From Glutamicibacter sp. JL.03c (GTDB lineage: Bacteria > Actinomycetota > Actinomycetes > Actinomycetales > Micrococcaceae), in assembly GCF_025854375.1 (NCBI RefSeq), contig NZ_CP107575.1, positions 2,914,001 through 2,978,000 of the forward strand: a stretch of 64,000 nucleotides of DNA, read 5' to 3'. A program made the translations under genes and the position numbers. The notes below the pieces were generated by a model, which was not told the DNA's origin, made no database searches, and saw only the letters and a program-made list of their open reading frames with translations. Below, piece after piece: positions 60,212-64,000 of this stretch. Position 1 is the stretch's first letter; each line of letters starts with the position of its first letter.

Positions 60212-62278
60212 ATGAGTGAGGTGGAACACTCTAAGCATTCATTTCATAAATTGGATTCGTACATCTCAATGCCCCGGCTCGGCGGCCTGGCGCTCTCCCC
60301 CGATGGAACGCGCCTGGTCACCACCCTGAGCACTCTGTCCGAGGATGAAACCAGCTACGACAGCGCGCTATGGTTCATCGACCCCAAAGGGCAAACGCCT
60401 GCACGCCGGTTAACCTTCGGCGAGAACGGCGAATCTCAGCCACAGTTCACCGCCAACGGCGACCTGCTTTTCGTCGCCAAGCGCTCCAGCAAGGACGACG
60501 CGCAATCCGAAGGCTGGCTGCTGCCCACCGGCGGCGGCGAAGCCCGCCCGGTCATTTCGCACCCGGCCGGGGTCCAGTCCCTGCGGGTCTGCGAGCAATC
60601 TCCGCAAACCATCGTGCTGCGCACCAGCGCCCACGCCCGCGCCAAGGATCTCGAGGCCGAAGAGAAACTGCGCAAGGACCGCAAGGACAAGAAGGTCTCC
60701 GCCATCCTGCATACCGGTTATCCGGTGCGCTACTGGGACCACGATCTGGGTCCTTCCACCCCGCACCTCTACACCGGCGTTTTGCCGGGTCAGCAGGAGG
60801 CTTCGCGCGCTGAGCTCACGGACCTCACCCCGGGCATCTGCGCCAATCTGCAAGAGACCTCCTTTGATGTCGCACCCAACGGGGATTTCCTGGTCACCGA
60901 ATGGAATGTGAACGAGGGCCGCGCCTCCTTGGCGCCGGGGATCATGCGCATCGACCTGCACACCGGAGCCCAGGACCTGCTCTTGGCCCCGGATGACACC
61001 TACGAATACACCATCGGCAAGATCAGCCCGGACTCCAAGGAGCTGGCCTACGCACGCTGGCACCGCTCCACCGCGGAGACCGCCCCGGTCTTCGAACTGT
61101 GGCTGATGCACCTGGCCGATGGTTCCACCCACCAGATCGCCGCCGGCTGGGATCGCTGGGTCAACGACATCCAGTGGGTCCCCAATGGGCGTTCGCTGCT
61201 GCTCACCGCGGATGACAACGGGCACAGCCCGATCTTCCACCTGAGCCTGTACAACGACAAGATCACCCGGCTCACCGATGAAGGCAGCTTCACCGATGTG
61301 GCCATCAGCCGTGATTCACGCACCGCCTACGCGCTGCGCTCCAGTTACCTCTACCCGGCTGAGCCGGTGGCGGTGGATCTGACACACGTCCACGAACTCG
61401 AAGCCGGCGACTTCGCAGAAGCCACGCAGCTGCTCTCGCCCGCCGAGCGTCCTGCGCTTCCCGGCACCCTGACCGAAGTCAGCACCACCGCCGAAGATGG
61501 ATCCGTCATCCGCGCTTGGCTGGCCCTGCCGGATTCGGCCTCGGCACAGAACAAGGTGCCGCTGCTGCTGTGGATCCATGGCGGACCGCTGGGTTCGTGG
61601 AATGCGTGGAGCTGGCGTTGGAGCCCCTGGCTGCTGGTGGCCCACGGCTACGCGGTCTTGCTGCCAGACCCCGCCCTGTCCACCGGCTACGGCCAGGACT
61701 TCATCCAGCGCGGCTGGGGCCGCTGGGGCCAAGCACCCTTTACGGATCTCATGGCCATCACCGATGCCACCGAAGCCCGCGAGGATATCGACGAAACACG
61801 CACCGCGGCGATGGGCGGTTCCTTCGGAGGCTACATGGCCAACTGGGTGGCCGGGCATACCGACCGCTTCAAGGCCATCGTCACCCACGCCAGCTTGTGG
61901 GCCTTGGAAGGCTTCGGCAAGACCACCGATGCGGCTTTCTACTGGACCCGCGAGATGAGCCCGGAAATGCGCGAGCAGAATTCCCCTCATCATTCGATCG
62001 GCAATATCGTCACCCCGATGCTGGTCATCCACGGCGACAAGGACTACCGGGTGCCCATCGGCGAGGGCTTGCGCCTATGGTACGAATTGCTGGCCGATTC
62101 AGGTCTGCCGCAAAAGGAAGACGGTAGCACTGAGCACCAGTTCCTGTACTTCCCGGAGGAGAACCACTGGATCCTCAGCCCGCAGCACGCGAAGATCTGG
62201 TACGAGGTGGTTACCGAGTTCCTCTCGCAGAAGGTCTTGGGCAACGCCCCTGGCGAGCTGCCTGAGCTCCTGGGCTAA
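60212..62278 (+). CDS. Prolyl oligopeptidase family (S9) serine peptidase
   Basis: 688 residues. An N-terminal beta-propeller (about 20-420, with repeats such as ALSPDGTRLVTTL, KISPDSKELAYARW and WVPNGRSLLLTADD) is followed by an alpha/beta-hydrolase domain. Catalytic Ser about 535 in MGGSFGGYMANW, Asp about 610 in HGDKDYRVP and His about 651 in EENHWIL. It cleaves short peptides or acyl-peptides in the cytoplasm; no signal peptide. GC content returns to the genome norm from about 60270. ATG 60212 is chosen as the first start; the upstream ribosome site is weak. Confidence 0.92.
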   Translation: MSEVEHSKHSFHKLDSYISMPRLGGLALSPDGTRLVTTLSTLSEDETSYDSALWFIDPKGQTPARRLTFGENGESQPQFTANGDLLFVAKRSSKDDAQSEGWLLPTGGGEARPVISHPAGVQSLRVCEQSPQTIVLRTSAHARAKDLEAEEKLRKDRKDKKVSAILHTGYPVRYWDHDLGPSTPHLYTGVLPGQQEASRAELTDLTPGICANLQETSFDVAPNGDFLVTEWNVNEGRASLAPGIMRIDLHTGAQDLLLAPDDTYEYTIGKISPDSKELAYARWHRSTAETAPVFELWLMHLADGSTHQIAAGWDRWVNDIQWVPNGRSLLLTADDNGHSPIFHLSLYNDKITRLTDEGSFTDVAISRDSRTAYALRSSYLYPAEPVAVDLTHVHELEAGDFAEATQLLSPAERPALPGTLTEVSTTAEDGSVIRAWLALPDSASAQNKVPLLLWIHGGPLGSWNAWSWRWSPWLLVAHGYAVLLPDPALSTGYGQDFIQRGWGRWGQAPFTDLMAITDATEAREDIDETRTAAMGGSFGGYMANWVAGHTDRFKAIVTHASLWALEGFGKTTDAAFYWTREMSPEMREQNSPHHSIGNIVTPMLVIHGDKDYRVPIGEGLRLWYELLADSGLPQKEDGSTEHQFLYFPEENHWILSPQHAKIWYEVVTEFLSQKVLGNAPGELPELLG

Positions 62279-62305
62279 AGCATGCAGGCAGTGCCGGGGC
62301 GAGCC

Positions 62306-64000
62306 CTACGCTTGCCCCGGCAAAACCACCTTCGCCGGCGCATCGCCGCCGGCACCTCGGCTGGCCAGCACCAGATCGCGGGCGCGCTTGGCCACGTCGG
62401 CATCTCGTTCATCAAGCAATGCCACCAGGCGCTGCAGGTGCTCGGCTCGTGCCCCGAAACTGGAGCCAAGACGTTCGGACAGGCTCATGGTGGACAGCTC
62501 TTCGGCTTCACGCCAAGCCATCATCAGCGCACGCTCGAACAAACGCTGCCCGGCCTCATCCGCCCGGCCGGACTCGGCGGAACCCAACACGGCCACCGCG
62601 TTGATCTGCGAATCCTCCAGCCCCAAAGCCAGCTGTTCCAAACGCCTGCGGCTCTTATCCAGGGTCCGTGAACCGCGGGAGAACCGGTTGATCCGCGACG
62701 TCGCACCCAACAGGTAGGCAACAAGCTGGATCAGGTTGAGCACGGTGAAGAAGAACATGAACGCGAGGATCCAGAACAGCAAGGCCGCGTTGTAGTCGGG
62801 CTCCTCGTATCCTGCCCGCTTGAGCACCGTCGCGAAGTCTTCCGCGGCATGGGCCACTTCCATAGACGGGTATTGGGATTCATGGATGCTCCCGTAGTCC
62901 CACCCGATCGTGGATCCCCACGAGGCGGTTCCGCTGATCACTGCGCCTGAAATCAGCCCAGGCATGATGCCCTTGCCTTCATCGGTGATCAGCAAGGGAA
63001 TAATGGTCAGGTTTTCAGGCAATTCCTGATCGCCCGGATCCATGCGATCCTGGTACTCGTTCTTGATCCGCCAAATCGCCTGCTGCACGCTGCGCGGAGT
63101 TGACTCGCGATATTCGGAGCCTTCCATGGCTTGCAATTCCAAGTATGATTCAGCATCACGTACCGCCACCAAGAGGTGCTGTTCTACCTCGAAGTCCTCT
63201 TCCATGTACTTGCGGATCTCGGATTCATCAACCAGTCCGTTCTTGTCATCGATTTCCAGCACCATGCCCTGGCCCGAGCCGTCATAGGTGGCCCGAGGTT
63301 TTTTGGTGGCGTTATAGACGACGCTTCCGGCGGCAATCAAACTGGCGCACAACAGTACGGCGAGCAGTCCAATGATCTTGGCTCGGCTGAGCTTGCCCGG
63401 TTCATCTGTGCCGCCGGGACGTGCCGCTGCGAATCTGTCCAGCAGTGCAGCTAGCCGCGAGGCGCGCTTGGTTTCTATTTTCTGGCCTTGATCGGTGCTG
63501 AGCGTATCGCCGAGAATTGACCGAGCGACGCTGTTGGCCACCTGCAATTGATGCAAGGCACCCTGTTGCGAGACCGGTGCCAAACCCAGGGTCGAGCGCA
63601 GTTGGTTGTGCCCTGCCGCCACCTCGGGGATCGGTGGACGCTTCCCATGGGGATAGCGGCGCAACTGGCGGATGACCCGAGCAGCAATCCGTGACAATCC
63701 TTCTTCGGCGCTCGCCCAGGCTTGCACCGCGTTGTTCTGCTTGGCATCTTCCTGTGCGGCATCCAGAAAGGTGCCCAGGGCTTTGCGAAGCGCTTCCAGA
63801 TCGGCGCCATCCACCATTTTCCCGGGGGCGTTGTCCAAGCGGATCAGCAGTTCTGTGGCGGCATCATTGATCGGGGTACTGAGCTGATCGAAGGTGGACC
63901 CGGTGCCGGCCAGGCGCGCATGGACCGACCCGGCACCCATGAGGCTGTCGGCCAGCGTGGTGAGCTTTCGGGCAGTTGCTTCAAACCCGGCGAGCTGTTC
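62306..64000 (-). CDS. Large membrane protein, 5' end off window
   Basis: At least 564 codons; the frame stays open to the window edge, so ATG 63940 is probably internal. Not firmly recognised. The visible N-terminal part is helical (DNAPGKMVDGADLEALRKALGTFLDAAQEDAKQ). One helix follows (IIGLLAVLLCASLIAAGSVVY), then an outer region of about 180 residues (ESYLELQAMEGSEYRESTPRSV). A second helix (LLFWILAFMFFFTVLNLIQLVAYLLG) leads to a cytoplasmic coiled-coil-like tail. It may belong to the DUF5129-like proteins of Micrococcales; I am not sure. Convergent with the S9 peptidase. Confidence 0.6.
   Translation of the reverse strand, partial: EQLAGFEATARKLTTLADSLMGAGSVHARLAGTGSTFDQLSTPINDAATELLIRLDNAPGKMVDGADLEALRKALGTFLDAAQEDAKQNNAVQAWASAEEGLSRIAARVIRQLRRYPHGKRPPIPEVAAGHNQLRSTLGLAPVSQQGALHQLQVANSVARSILGDTLSTDQGQKIETKRASRLAALLDRFAAARPGGTDEPGKLSRAKIIGLLAVLLCASLIAAGSVVYNATKKPRATYDGSGQGMVLEIDDKNGLVDESEIRKYMEEDFEVEQHLLVAVRDAESYLELQAMEGSEYRESTPRSVQQAIWRIKNEYQDRMDPGDQELPENLTIIPLLITDEGKGIMPGLISGAVISGTASWGSTIGWDYGSIHESQYPSMEVAHAAEDFATVLKRAGYEEPDYNAALLFWILAFMFFFTVLNLIQLVAYLLGATSRINRFSRGSRTLDKSRRRLEQLALGLEDSQINAVAVLGSAESGRADEAGQRLFERALMMAWREAEELSTMSLSERLGSSFGARAEHLQRLVALLDERDADVAKRARDLVLASRGAGGDAPAKVVLPGQA

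Overview
The window looks like a chromosomal segment of a high-GC actinobacterium, most likely Micrococcaceae (Arthrobacter/Glutamicibacter type). The reasons are the GC-rich coding bias, an actinobacterial-type Zur box, a QsuB-type 3-dehydroshikimate dehydratase fused to a VOC domain, a TIGR03086-like mycothiol-enzyme-type domain, and a NadV/PRPP-synthetase/NrtR-like NAD salvage unit. The genus is inferred. I saw no rRNA, tRNA, CRISPR array or complete insertion sequence.

Layout. 1-3222 (minus): compatible-solute (glycine betaine/choline type) ABC transporter, with its binding protein running off the left edge. 3439-5611: FAH-family hydrolase, then a Zur-box-controlled pair (CobW-like protein without a P-loop, and a cysteine-free L36). 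5789-9896: Na+/alanine symporter, CitE-like lyase, APC amino-acid permease. 9978-13892: tandem DUF4262-type proteins, malic enzyme, and an HTH protein followed by a membrane protein. 14034-20297: aminotransferase, then a quinate/shikimate module (PcaR-like IclR regulator, QsuB, QsuD, divergent MFS transporter). 20383-23231: LysR/YeiH divergent pair and 3-hydroxybutyrate dehydrogenase. 23501-26832: tightly packed redox operon (Ser/Thr-rich membrane-anchored protein, ApbE, haem-type ferric-reductase membrane protein, NuoF-like protein, 3Fe-4S-type ferredoxin). 26852-29850: Nudix hydrolase, acyl-CoA dehydrogenase, HxlR regulator with divergent NAD(P)-binding protein. 29982-34968: peptide-type ABC importer with both ATPases fused. 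35037-36021: poorly preserved HigBA-like locus. 36043-39579: acyl-CoA ligase and NERD-helicase. 39576-42635: NAD salvage operon prs-nadV-nrtR with a perfect palindromic operator. 42744-47955: D-threonine-aldolase-like enzyme, IclR regulator, VOC protein and a ketone-body operon (CoA transferase A/B plus thiolase). 48058-52624: phosphatases, FabH, ArsR regulator with two SRPBCC genes, one frameshifted. 52761-57405: asparagine/aspartate operon (GntR, asparaginase, aspartase, permease). 57480-60210: AT-richer stretch with a secreted DUF2599-like protein and small or unclear genes. 60212-64000: S9 peptidase and a large membrane protein running off the right edge.

The general theme is uptake and catabolism of organic acids, amino acids and aromatics, each module carrying its own local regulator. 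Several regulators have convincing palindromic sites next to them. The observations I rate highest are the redox operon that lacks an obvious FMN-acceptor domain, a shared CCA-N5-TGG-type motif linking the IclR gene to the CoA transferase operon (and perhaps to the 3-hydroxybutyrate dehydrogenase), the NrtR-type palindrome, and the Zur module.
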